Assembly (NCBI GenBank): GCA_028276305.1
Contig: JAPYWO010000062.1
Location: 1-6,916, forward strand
From: Candidatus Thermokryptus sp.
GTDB lineage: Bacteria; Bacteroidota; Ignavibacteria; Kryptoniales; Kryptoniaceae
Length of the DNA stretch: 6,916 nt
Direction: 5' to 3'
Shown here: positions 1-5,663 of the stretch, piece after piece
How positions within the stretch are numbered: position 1 is the first letter of the stretch
Layout: each line of letters begins with the position of its first letter
Program-made: the position numbers and the translations under genes
Notes under the pieces: model-generated
The model's database searches: none
What the model was told of the DNA's origin: nothing
What the model saw: only the letters and a program-made list of their open reading frames with translations

Positions 1-683
1 TCTTCAAGCTTGGCAACAACCTGAGCAACCGTTGACATCTTCTGACCTATAGCAACATAAATGCAATAGACAGGTTGAATTCCCAACTGCTTTGCCCTCT
101 CCGTATGTGTAAACTTTTGATTTATTATCGTATCAATCGCTATCGCCGTCTTTCCTGTCTGTCTATCACCGATTATCAACTCCCTCTGACCACGACCTAT
201 CGGAATCATAGCATCAATTGCTTTTATACCTGTCTGAAGTGGCTCCTTAACCGGCTGACGATATATAACGCCAAGCGCCTTCCTCTCAATTGGCATGTAT
301 TTTTCAAATTCAACCGGTCCTTTATCGTCAAGTGGTTGCCCAAGTGGATTTATAACCCTACCGAGAAGTTTTTCACCAACTGGCACCGAAAGAACTCTAC
401 CAGTCCTACGAACTATATCTCCCTCCTTTACGAGCGTATCTTCACCGAAGAGAATGCATCCAACATTGTCCTCTTCAAGATTCATCGCAACTCCCATAAC
501 ACCGTTTGGAAATTCAAGCAATTCACTCATCATAACTTTTGAAAGCCCATAAACACGCGCAATTCCATCTCCAACCTGCAAAACCGTTCCGACATCATAA
601 ATGTCAACTTCTTTTTCAAATCCAGTTAATTGCTTTCTCAAAATTGCGGATATTTCATCCGGTCTTATTTCAACTGTCGCCAT
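1..683 (-). CDS. atpA: F1 ATP synthase subunit alpha, N-terminal 227 residues (cut by left window edge)
   Basis: Alpha is the non-catalytic nucleotide-binding subunit of the F1 head and alternates with beta in the hexamer on the cytoplasmic side of the membrane. I translated it from the ATG at 683. Residues 1-22 are the N-terminal helix that contacts subunit delta. Residues 28-95 form the beta-barrel ([17 protein letters not shown]). Residues 108-118 read [11 protein letters not shown], and the Walker A loop GDRQTGKT is at 172-179. The window ends just after the conserved IYVAIGQK (208-215). About 11 residues more than in E. coli sit between the P-loop helix and that strand (about 190-206). 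The start is 23 bp after atpH and has a fair Shine-Dalgarno sequence, AAAGGGA (690-696, minus), 6 nt before the ATG. The rest of the gene, and presumably atpG, lie to the left. The identification is certain. Confidence 0.97.
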   Translation of the reverse strand, partial: MATVEIRPDEISAILRKQLTGFEKEVDIYDVGTVLQVGDGIARVYGLSKVMMSELLEFPNGVMGVAMNLEEDNVGCILFGEDTLVKEGDIVRRTGRVLSVPVGEKLLGRVINPLGQPLDDKGPVEFEKYMPIERKALGVIYRQPVKEPLQTGIKAIDAMIPIGRGQRELIIGDRQTGKTAIAIDTIINQKFTHTERAKQLGIQPVYCIYVAIGQKMSTVAQVVAKLE

Positions 684-706
684 AGCCAATCCCTTTAATT
701 TTCTTT

Positions 707-1255
707 TTAACTTCCGTAAATCAATTGCTCACGCAAAAGTTGAATTCTCCTTCTTATGCTCGCATCATAAACAGTATCTCCAACCCTTATAACAATACCA
801 CCAATTATTGAAGGGTCCACCCTATAACTTGCTTTCACCTTCTTAGCCCCGGTCAATTCAAGGATTTTCTGTTCAATTTTCTTTTTCAACCTTTCACCGA
901 CTTCAACAGCTGTTACAACCTCAGCGCTGACAATACCCATCTTCTCATCGTAAATCTGCTGATAAACCTTAACTATGTCGTGCAAAATATCTTCCCTTTT
1001 CTTCTCAACAAGAAGCATTATAAATTTCAAAGTGACCGGGTCAACACGGCTGTCGGAAAAAATCTCCTTGAGAACCTCTCTTTTCTTGTCCTCTTTTATA
1101 ATTGGACTTTTAAGAAAAAGTTGTAATTCACGGGAACTTCTTATCAACGAGTCAATGAAGACAACATCATTGGTGATCTTTTCAAGTTTTTTCGTCTCCT
1201 CCGCGATTTCAAACAATGCCTTCGCATATCTTTTCGCTATTCTCAAATTCGCCAT
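707..1255 (-). CDS. atpH: F1 ATP synthase subunit delta (OSCP family)
   Basis: Delta sits on top of F1 and ties the alpha/beta hexamer to the C-terminal ends of the b stalk, keeping the stator from turning. The product is 182 residues, the usual length (about 175-185). It shows the family layout: an N-terminal helical bundle beginning [17 protein letters not shown] (residues 4-20), then a C-terminal domain with the OSCP signature around residues 147-175 ([15 protein letters not shown] followed by [13 protein letters not shown]). The ATG at 1255 is the natural start, because the protein begins directly with the conserved first helix. It follows atpF by 21 bp with only a weak ribosome site (GGGA about 9 nt upstream), so coupled translation is likely. 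atpA follows by 23 bp. It is intact with no oddities. Confidence 0.96.
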   Translation of the reverse strand: MANLRIAKRYAKALFEIAEETKKLEKITNDVVFIDSLIRSSRELQLFLKSPIIKEDKKREVLKEIFSDSRVDPVTLKFIMLLVEKKREDILHDIVKVYQQIYDEKMGIVSAEVVTAVEVGERLKKKIEQKILELTGAKKVKASYRVDPSIIGGIVIRVGDTVYDASIRRRIQLLREQLIYGS

Positions 1256-1276
1256 CTTTAAAATCCCGATTTTTTA

Positions 1277-1771
1277 CTAAGCTCTACCACTTGAAGAAAT
1301 CTCTTGTAAATACTTTTCAACAAGTTCCTTATGCTTTTGCGTTGAGAGCGTTTCATCAATCAATTTTGAAGCCACTTGAAGCGCAAGTTCGGCAACCTGA
1401 GCCCTGAGCTGTAACATCGCCTGTTCTCTCTGTCTTTCTATTTCTTCCTTCGCTCTCTCAATTATCATATCCGCTTCTTTTCTCGCTTTCTCAAGTATCT
1501 CACTTCTTATCTTTTCAGCCGTCTCTCTCCCTTCACGGATAATCCTTTGCACTTCCTCCTCAGCCCTTGCGAGATTGCGTTTGTTTTCCTCCATCAATCT
1601 CTCCGCTTCTTCCCTCGCCCTTTGCGCATCTTCAAGCGCCTTCCTAATACTTTCCTCGCGCCTATTCAACGCCTCAGTTATCGGTCCCCAAGCGACTTTC
1701 CTCAAAATCGCAACAAGAATCAGAAATGTTACAATCGTCCATATCGCAACACCAGGATTTATCTCTAACAT
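1277..1771 (-). CDS. atpF: Fo ATP synthase subunit b (peripheral stalk)
   Basis: Subunit b is the peripheral stalk: one N-terminal membrane helix plus a long cytoplasmic coiled coil that dimerises and reaches delta. The 164-residue product (usual 155-170) begins MLEINPG, has a single hydrophobic helix at residues 8-23, then the conserved turn RKVAWGPITEALNRRE (24-39). A nearly unbroken highly charged helix rich in Glu/Arg/Lys and Ala runs from 40 to about 155. The C-terminal part (about 125-155, AELALQVASKLIDETL) is the delta-binding region. There is only one b gene in the window, so a homodimer is expected unless a b' gene exists elsewhere. It lies 22 bp after atpE with a weak ribosome site (AAGAAAG directly before the ATG) and ends 21 bp before atpH. 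Confidence 0.96.
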   Translation of the reverse strand: MLEINPGVAIWTIVTFLILVAILRKVAWGPITEALNRREESIRKALEDAQRAREEAERLMEENKRNLARAEEEVQRIIREGRETAEKIRSEILEKARKEADMIIERAKEEIERQREQAMLQLRAQVAELALQVASKLIDETLSTQKHKELVEKYLQEISSSGRA

Positions 1772-1793
1772 CTTTCTTGAAGAATTTTTTATT

Positions 1794-2015
1794 TTACTTC
1801 AAAGCAAGTATTATACAAATTACCTCAGCAAACAATGTAACGCCTTCAATTAAAGCTGCTGCTATTATCATTGATGTCCTAACTTCACCGGCAACTTCTG
1901 GTTGACGACCACTTGCTTCCATTGTCGCTGCTGCTAACTTGCTTATACCGTAAGCTGCTCCTATTACTGATAATGCAGCACCGAAACCACCTGCAATGTG
2001 TGCTAATTCTGGCAT
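1794..2015 (-). CDS. atpE: Fo ATP synthase subunit c (rotor ring proteolipid)
   Basis: Subunit c forms the membrane rotor ring whose carboxylates carry the coupling ion past subunit a. The 73-residue product is a two-helix hairpin. Helix 1 covers residues about 5-33, the polar loop holds the conserved RQPE (37-40), and helix 2 covers about 46-71. The ion-binding carboxylate is Glu57 (ALIEGVTLF). The residue after it is Gly58, not the Ser of sodium-type c subunits, and the helix-1 Gln of sodium-type rings is Ile24, so I infer proton coupling. The helix-1 glycine motif is reduced to G19-x-A21-x-G23-x-S25. A second Glu (Glu64) lies two helical turns after Glu57, and Lys26 lies within helix 1. 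It has the strongest ribosome site in the operon. It stands between atpB (31 bp) and atpF (22 bp). Confidence 0.96.
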   Translation of the reverse strand: MPELAHIAGGFGAALSVIGAAYGISKLAAATMEASGRQPEVAGEVRTSMIIAAALIEGVTLFAEVICIILALK

Positions 2016-2020
2016 GTTTT

Positions 2021-2029
2021 ACCTCCTTT
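2021..2029 (-). promoter_or_regulatory. Strong Shine-Dalgarno sequence of atpE
   Basis: On the minus strand this reads AAAGGAGGT, a full nine-base complement to the usual 3' end of 16S rRNA, five bases before the atpE ATG. It is preceded by an A-rich, structure-poor leader (2030-2046). No other gene in the series has so good a site. This fits the need to make about ten or more c subunits for each a subunit from the same transcript. Confidence 0.85.
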
Positions 2030-2046
2030 GTTTTTTATTTTTGTTT

Positions 2047-2907
2047 TTAATGTTGATGTATTGAAAGACCCACGAACAACGCCGTTAACATAGTGAAAAT
2101 ATATGCCTGGATGAACGCAACAAGTATTTCAAGGAGATTTATAAAAATTGCAAATCCAATTGAGATTGGAGCTACGAGAACGCTCTTGAAGACGAAAATC
2201 AAACCTATAAGCGATAAAATAACGATATGCCCTGCGGTCATATTAGCGAACAAACGAACTGTCAAGGCAAATGCTTTTGCAAATAAACCGAGAAATTCAA
2301 CTATGAACATAATTGGTGCAACAAAACCAGGGACTCCGTGTGGGACAAGTCCTTTGTAATAACCGATTAAACCGTGCTTTTTTATTCCCGCAAGCTGTAT
2401 CAAAATAAACGAAAGAAACGCAAGCCCACCTGTGACGGCGAGATTTCCAGTTGCTGTTGCACCGTATGGTATCAAACCGAAAAGATTGCAAAGAAGAATG
2501 AAAAAGAAAAGCGTCAAAAAATAATGCAGATACTTCAAACCCTCTTTACCAATGACCGACAAAACTATTTCATCCCTGATGAAAACGACAAAAACCTCAA
2601 CTAAATTCGCCAAACCCTTTGGTACAACCTGCTTCCTATAACTTTTTGCAACAAGCGAAAGAAGGACGACCAAAATAAGCGAGACAATCCACATAAAGAA
2701 AACATGTTTCGTAATTGAAAGGTCTATTTCAATTCCCCCGATGTGAATTGGTGGAAACTGCGGAAGATTTATATGTCCAAATGGCTCAAGGTCAATTGTT
2801 CTTGAATCAGCTATGTGGTGAAGCATCCAGCTTGAGCTCTCACCGCCGTGTGCTTCTTCAGCGTGTTTGAGTGTATCACTTGCGAAAGCGAGATTACTTA
2901 AAAACAC
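2047..2907 (-). CDS. atpB: Fo ATP synthase subunit a
   Basis: Subunit a provides the two half-channels that bring ions to and from the c ring. The 286-residue product (E. coli 271) has a periplasmic-type N-terminal extension (about 1-65) rich in His (HAEEAHGGE, MLHHIADSR), as in FCB-group AtpB proteins. The membrane helices follow from about 68. Family hallmarks are NLFGLIPYGATATGNLAVT (141-159), the essential arginine Arg218 within LTVRLFANMTAGH (215-227), and the last helix ELLVAFIQAY-like segment (260-269, LEILVAFIQAY). The start is GTG at 2907; no ATG, GTG or TTG lies further upstream in frame before a stop at 2956. AAAAAGGGA (2920-2928) is a possible, rather distant ribosome site. The first residues (FLSNLAFA|SD) look like the tail of a signal peptide. 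The gene follows atpI by 5 bp. Confidence 0.95.
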   Translation of the reverse strand: MFLSNLAFASDTLKHAEEAHGGESSSWMLHHIADSRTIDLEPFGHINLPQFPPIHIGGIEIDLSITKHVFFMWIVSLILVVLLSLVAKSYRKQVVPKGLANLVEVFVVFIRDEIVLSVIGKEGLKYLHYFLTLFFFILLCNLFGLIPYGATATGNLAVTGGLAFLSFILIQLAGIKKHGLIGYYKGLVPHGVPGFVAPIMFIVEFLGLFAKAFALTVRLFANMTAGHIVILSLIGLIFVFKSVLVAPISIGFAIFINLLEILVAFIQAYIFTMLTALFVGLSIHQH

Positions 2908-2912
2908 CTCGT

Positions 2913-3302
2913 CTAAAATTCCCTTTTTGTTTTTAATTTCGCAAAAAAGGCGATTTCAACCGCAAGGAAAAGGAAATAAAAGAGAAGCAAAGAAATTACA
3001 AGACCGTAAATTTCAAAGTTCAAAAACTTCAACAGAACTAAAATTAAACCAGCTATTGCAAACAACCTCAAACCAATGCTTCCCATCGTCAATTTAAAAA
3101 ATTCTCTATTTGACTTCGTCATACCGTGTTTTATCACAAGGAAACCAACGATTGAATTGACTAAACTTATCAAAGAACCAATCGCAAAAGAGCTTATAAA
3201 TCCCTCGTTTCCAAATTTAAAAAGCGGATATAAAATTAAAATCCACGCAATGACAGCAACAATCAATATGTATTTAACAAACTTCCAGGCGTTAATTTTC
3301 AT
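2913..3302 (-). CDS. atpI: AtpI-like (UncI family) four-helix membrane protein
   Basis: This is a small membrane protein placed between atpZ and atpB. I take the ATG at 3302 (129 residues). The longer reading from TTG at 3332 would only add a basic tail, NSGRKRKRR, lying wholly inside atpZ. Four hydrophobic segments are visible at about 8-28, 37-57, 71-92 and 96-118, with charged ends (KFVK, KTKREF). Size, topology and location before atpB match the AtpI/UncI family, which in studied bacteria assists c-ring assembly and, together with AtpZ, has been linked to divalent cation transport. The sequence itself is poorly conserved, so the call rests mainly on topology and context. Its start overlaps the end of atpZ by 11 bp, which suggests coupled translation; an AGGAAAAGAAGAA stretch just before the ATG could serve as ribosome site. 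Confidence 0.75.
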   Translation of the reverse strand: MKINAWKFVKYILIVAVIAWILILYPLFKFGNEGFISSFAIGSLISLVNSIVGFLVIKHGMTKSNREFFKLTMGSIGLRLFAIAGLILVLLKFLNFEIYGLVISLLLFYFLFLAVEIAFFAKLKTKREF

Positions 3303-3558
3303 TCTTCTTTTCCTTTTTCTTCCCGAGTTCAATCACCGACTTTATAAAGTTATACATTCCAACAGCTATTCCAACCATCGCTCCAACGATCATCCAAAGA
3401 GGTTGGGTCCCGTAATGTTCGTCAATCATCTTCCCTATAAACCAGAACAAAACAACCGTCACCGCAAGCTGTAAACCAAGTCCACTATACGGAGCAATTT
3501 CTCTAACAGCTCGCCCTATGCTCTGAATCGCCTTCTCCTTTTTCTCCTCATCTGACAT
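3292..3558 (-). CDS. atpZ: AtpZ-like two-helix membrane protein (AtpZ/AtpI family)
   Basis: The 88-residue protein has a charged N-terminus (MSDEEKKEKAIQSIGRAVRE), a first membrane helix at about 24-43 containing GLGLQLAVTVVLFWFIG, a short loop with MIDEHYGTQP, a second helix at about 54-73 (WMIVGAMVGIAVGMYNFI) and a very basic tail (KKKEKKNEN). The Q-x-x-x-x-V pattern, the G-x-x-ID loop and the Gly-rich second helix are typical of AtpZ (the ATPase gene 1 family). In bacilli AtpZ acts with AtpI in c-ring assembly and magnesium/calcium uptake; that role here is inferred. The gene starts one base after the bactofilin stop codon, with no clear ribosome site of its own, so it is probably translated by reinitiation. 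Its end overlaps atpI. Confidence 0.85.
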   Translation of the reverse strand: MSDEEKKEKAIQSIGRAVREIAPYSGLGLQLAVTVVLFWFIGKMIDEHYGTQPLWMIVGAMVGIAVGMYNFIKSVIELGKKKEKKNEN

Positions 3559-3559
3559 C

Positions 3560-3940
3560 TTAAGTGGGTCTGTTAACTGTTGAAGCGCTCGTCATCACGC
3601 ATTTACCATCAAATATCGCTCCTTCATCAACAACAAGCTTTGAAGCTTTGACATCACCCTTTATAACTGCCTTGCTTTCAAAAACAAGTTTCTCAGCTAC
3701 AACAATTGTCCCGTTAACTTTCCCGCCTATGATGACATTCTTCGCTTCAATATCACCATTGACCTCTCCTGTTACCCCGATCGTCAAATTCCCGTTAACA
3801 TGAACATTACCTATAACGCGACCATCAATCCTCATGCTACCCTGACTTACAATCTTACCTTCAATCACTGTACCGTTTGCGATAATGTTGATCTCAACGC
3901 TTGAACCCTTGCTTTCCTTGTTCCCTCCGAGCAAAGCCAT
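3560..3940 (-). CDS. Bactofilin (polymer-forming cytoskeletal protein)
   Basis: Bactofilins polymerise without nucleotide into filaments on the inner face of the membrane and place wall-modifying enzymes. The 126-residue product has a short N-terminal tail (MALLGGNKESKGSS), then a repetitive beta-helix core at about 16-115. The core has regular Gly and small hydrophobic residues (GTVIEGKIVSQGSMRIDGRV, GNVHVNGNLTIG, GEVNGDIEAKNVIIGGKVNG), and the C-terminal tail is short and polar. No membrane helix is present. The neighbour upstream (15 bp) is an M23 peptidase, the classic partner of bactofilins in several phyla (for example the Csd1/CcmA and LmdC/BacA pairs). The next gene, atpZ, follows after one base. 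The family assignment is secure; the cellular role here (cell shape or a local wall site) is inferred from the pairing. Confidence 0.93.
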   Translation of the reverse strand: MALLGGNKESKGSSVEINIIANGTVIEGKIVSQGSMRIDGRVIGNVHVNGNLTIGVTGEVNGDIEAKNVIIGGKVNGTIVVAEKLVFESKAVIKGDVKASKLVVDEGAIFDGKCVMTSASTVNRPT

Positions 3941-3955
3941 CTTTAATTAACCTGA

Positions 3956-4777
3956 TTAATTTGGGATGTAAAATTTCGGATTTAACGGCTTTCCATCTCT
4001 CCAAAGCTCAAAATGAAGATGTGGCTCATTCCCTGTTTTACCGGTTTTCCCAACCAAAGCAATCGCATCTCCTTGTTTGACAAAAATATTCCTTGCCTTT
4101 AGATTCATTTGTGCATGCTTGTAAACGCTCATATATCCACCACTGTGAACCATGATTACAACATAACCGTCATTATAAGTCCAATCCGAGAAAACCACAT
4201 ATCCATCGTCAACTGCTCTTATTGGGTCTCCTTCCTTAGCTGCAATGTCAATTCCATAGTGTTGTTTTTCGGGAATGAAACCACGCGTCACGAAGCCATT
4301 ATAAACTGGAAAAATAAACTTCGGTCTGACTTTTTCGCTTTCAACAACTTGAAGAACTTCAAAGCCATCCTCTGAAACCTCCCTTTGTCCACGCGAAAAC
4401 TCCTCAAGCCGTTTGAGATTAACTGCGATGCTATCGCTTGCTTTCTCACCAAGCGCTTGCCTTAACAGATTGTTATAAAGCTTCACCTTTTCAAGTTCAT
4501 AAGCAAACATCTCAAGTCGTTGTGAAAGCTCCTGTAACCTTTTGGCTCTTTCTCTGCTCTCGGCAAATGTTTCCGGGAAAACTATGTATTTTATCGGCGT
4601 GTTTATCACGAGCACAAGGACAACAACAGAGATAAAAAACACGATTAAAAAAACATATAAAATCAACGCCTCACGGCTTAATTTTATGCCCTTTGGTTTC
4701 TCGTCGCTATTAGAAAAAAATAAAATCGTATAAAGTTTTTGCCTTTTTCTCCCAAAACCAAACCTGAACAATCTCAT
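3956..4777 (-). CDS. Membrane-anchored M23 (LytM-type) peptidoglycan endopeptidase
   Basis: This is a zinc metallopeptidase expected to cut peptide cross-links of peptidoglycan in the periplasm. From the ATG at 4777 it has 273 residues. There is a basic cytoplasmic tail (1-36, containing KLYTILFFSNSDEKPKGIKLS), one membrane helix (about 37-58), a coiled-coil stalk (about 70-132) and a C-terminal LytM domain (about 152-271). All metal ligands and catalytic histidines are visible: H173-x-x-x-D177 (HYGIDIAA), H221 (YKHAQ) and H253-x-H255 (PHLHFELW). The domain is therefore probably active rather than a degenerate activator. A longer reading from TTG at 4870 is open but would begin inside the likely promoter, so I reject it. 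CGAG 6-9 nt upstream is a weak ribosome site. It heads the series with bactofilin next. Confidence 0.93.
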   Translation of the reverse strand: MRLFRFGFGRKRQKLYTILFFSNSDEKPKGIKLSREALILYVFLIVFFISVVVLVLVINTPIKYIVFPETFAESRERAKRLQELSQRLEMFAYELEKVKLYNNLLRQALGEKASDSIAVNLKRLEEFSRGQREVSEDGFEVLQVVESEKVRPKFIFPVYNGFVTRGFIPEKQHYGIDIAAKEGDPIRAVDDGYVVFSDWTYNDGYVVIMVHSGGYMSVYKHAQMNLKARNIFVKQGDAIALVGKTGKTGNEPHLHFELWRDGKPLNPKFYIPN

Positions 4778-4841
4778 CAAAATCTCGTTTAGGATTTGTA
4801 AAATGGGTCTTGGGCTATGTGCCAACTTAAAATTCGCTTTA

Positions 4842-4870
4842 AATATAACCAAACAAGGCAAAAAAAACAA
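4842..4870 (-). promoter_or_regulatory. Probable sigma70-type promoter of the peptidase-bactofilin-atp gene series
   Basis: On the minus strand, TTGTTT (4870-4865) and TATATT (4847-4842) are separated by 17 bases. Transcription would start near 4835 and leave a leader of about 57 nt before the ATG at 4777. It lies in the 172-bp divergent spacer (4778-4949), where no comparably good promoter for the plus-strand gene was found. The spacer is otherwise AT-rich with an 8-A tract at 4860-4867 on the plus strand. The call is by eye only, and FCB bacteria may use a different consensus. Confidence 0.5.
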
Positions 4871-4949
4871 ATAGCGATGTTTTTATTTTTCGTTTCAATT
4901 TGCGTAAATTAAAAAAGAATTGGGCTGTAATTAAATTCAAGCTCATCGG

Positions 4950-5657
4950 ATGAGGATAGCAATAATATCAGATATACATTCCAATCTTGAGGCGCTGACA
5001 AAGGCGCTTGAAATAATTGATACGAAAAACATTGACGAGATCGTTTGCCTCGGGGATATCGTTGGATATGGGGCAAACCCAAATGAATGCGTTGAGATCG
5101 TAAAAAAACGCGCAAAATATGTAGTGATGGGAAATCATGATTTCGCTGTGGCGGTTGACCCGACAGAGCTTGTCTATTTTAATTCCTACGCCCGCGAATC
5201 AGATCTATGGACGAGAAGCGTCTTAACAGAAGAAAACCTTGAGTTTCTGCGCTCCCTACCTTTTACAATTTCAATTAAAAATTTACTTTTCGTTCACTCC
5301 TCCCCAGCACAGCCAAGAGAATGGGAATACATCTTCACAGAAGCGCAGGCGAAAGTTCAATTCAAATACTTTACGGAAAAAATTTGTTTCATAGGTCACT
5401 CGCATCTCCCTGGGATTTTCCCCGAGACGGGTTTATATAACGGAAAAATTGACAAAAACAACAGATACATAATCAATGTCGGAAGCATTGGGCAACCAAG
5501 GGATGGCGATTGGAGATTAAGCTTTGGGATTTTTGATACAGATACCTGGACATATGAAAATATCCGCTCTGAATACGAAGTTGATAAGGCATCTTTAAAA
5601 ATCCTTCAAAACGGCTTACCTGATTTCCTCGCAAGAAGGATAATAATCGGAAGATGA
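4950..5657 (+). CDS. Calcineurin-like metallophosphoesterase (YfcE/MJ0936-like)
   Basis: The 235-residue soluble protein has a full dinuclear-metal phosphoesterase active site: D8-x-H10 (SDIHSN), GD36-x-VGYG (35-41), GN62-H63-D (61-64), H116 (FVHSSP) and GH150-x-H152 (GHSH), followed by INVGSIGQPRDGD (175-187). The GYG after the second motif and the NVGS-GQPRD block are typical of the small stand-alone bacterial and archaeal subfamily, often annotated as phosphodiesterase or protein serine/threonine phosphatase. The substrate cannot be told from sequence. No signal peptide is seen, so it is cytoplasmic. The ATG at 4950 begins directly with the first beta strand (MRIAIISDIH), which fixes the start; there is no clear ribosome site. 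It diverges from the peptidase and ends 6 bp from the stop of the converging vWA gene. Confidence 0.93.
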   Translation: MRIAIISDIHSNLEALTKALEIIDTKNIDEIVCLGDIVGYGANPNECVEIVKKRAKYVVMGNHDFAVAVDPTELVYFNSYARESDLWTRSVLTEENLEFLRSLPFTISIKNLLFVHSSPAQPREWEYIFTEAQAKVQFKYFTEKICFIGHSHLPGIFPETGLYNGKIDKNNRYIINVGSIGQPRDGDWRLSFGIFDTDTWTYENIRSEYEVDKASLKILQNGLPDFLARRIIIGR

Positions 5658-5663
5658 AAAAAA

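Noticed and set aside
75..542. Long open frame of 155 codons on the plus strand opposite atpA
   Set aside because: It is the shadow of the conserved atpA frame. Its composition (many Asn, Tyr, Ser, His, Trp) is not protein-like and no family is recognised.
1794..2015. Sodium-coupled c subunit
   Set aside because: The Gln of helix 1 and the Ser/Thr after the essential Glu that bind sodium are Ile24 and Gly58 here, so proton coupling is more likely.
3303..3332. Ten-residue extension of AtpI from TTG at 3332
   Set aside because: It lies wholly inside atpZ and the residues (NSGRKRKRR) just mirror the lysine-rich atpZ tail codons. The ATG at 3302 has a purine-rich stretch before it.
4778..4840. 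Riboswitch or structured leader before the peptidase
   Set aside because: Only a weak GGC-ACATA-GCC hairpin is visible in a leader of about 57 nt, with no known riboswitch core.
4778..4870. N-terminal extension of the M23 peptidase from TTG at 4870
   Set aside because: It would start inside the -35 box of the best promoter and adds 31 residues without ribosome site. The ATG at 4777 gives the usual basic tail plus membrane helix.
4890..4949. Promoter for the plus-strand phosphoesterase (TTGCGT at 4900-4905 with TGTAAT at 4926-4931)
   Set aside because: The spacer is 20 bp, too long for a normal sigma70 promoter. The Bacteroidota TTTG / TAnnTTTG pattern is not met either.
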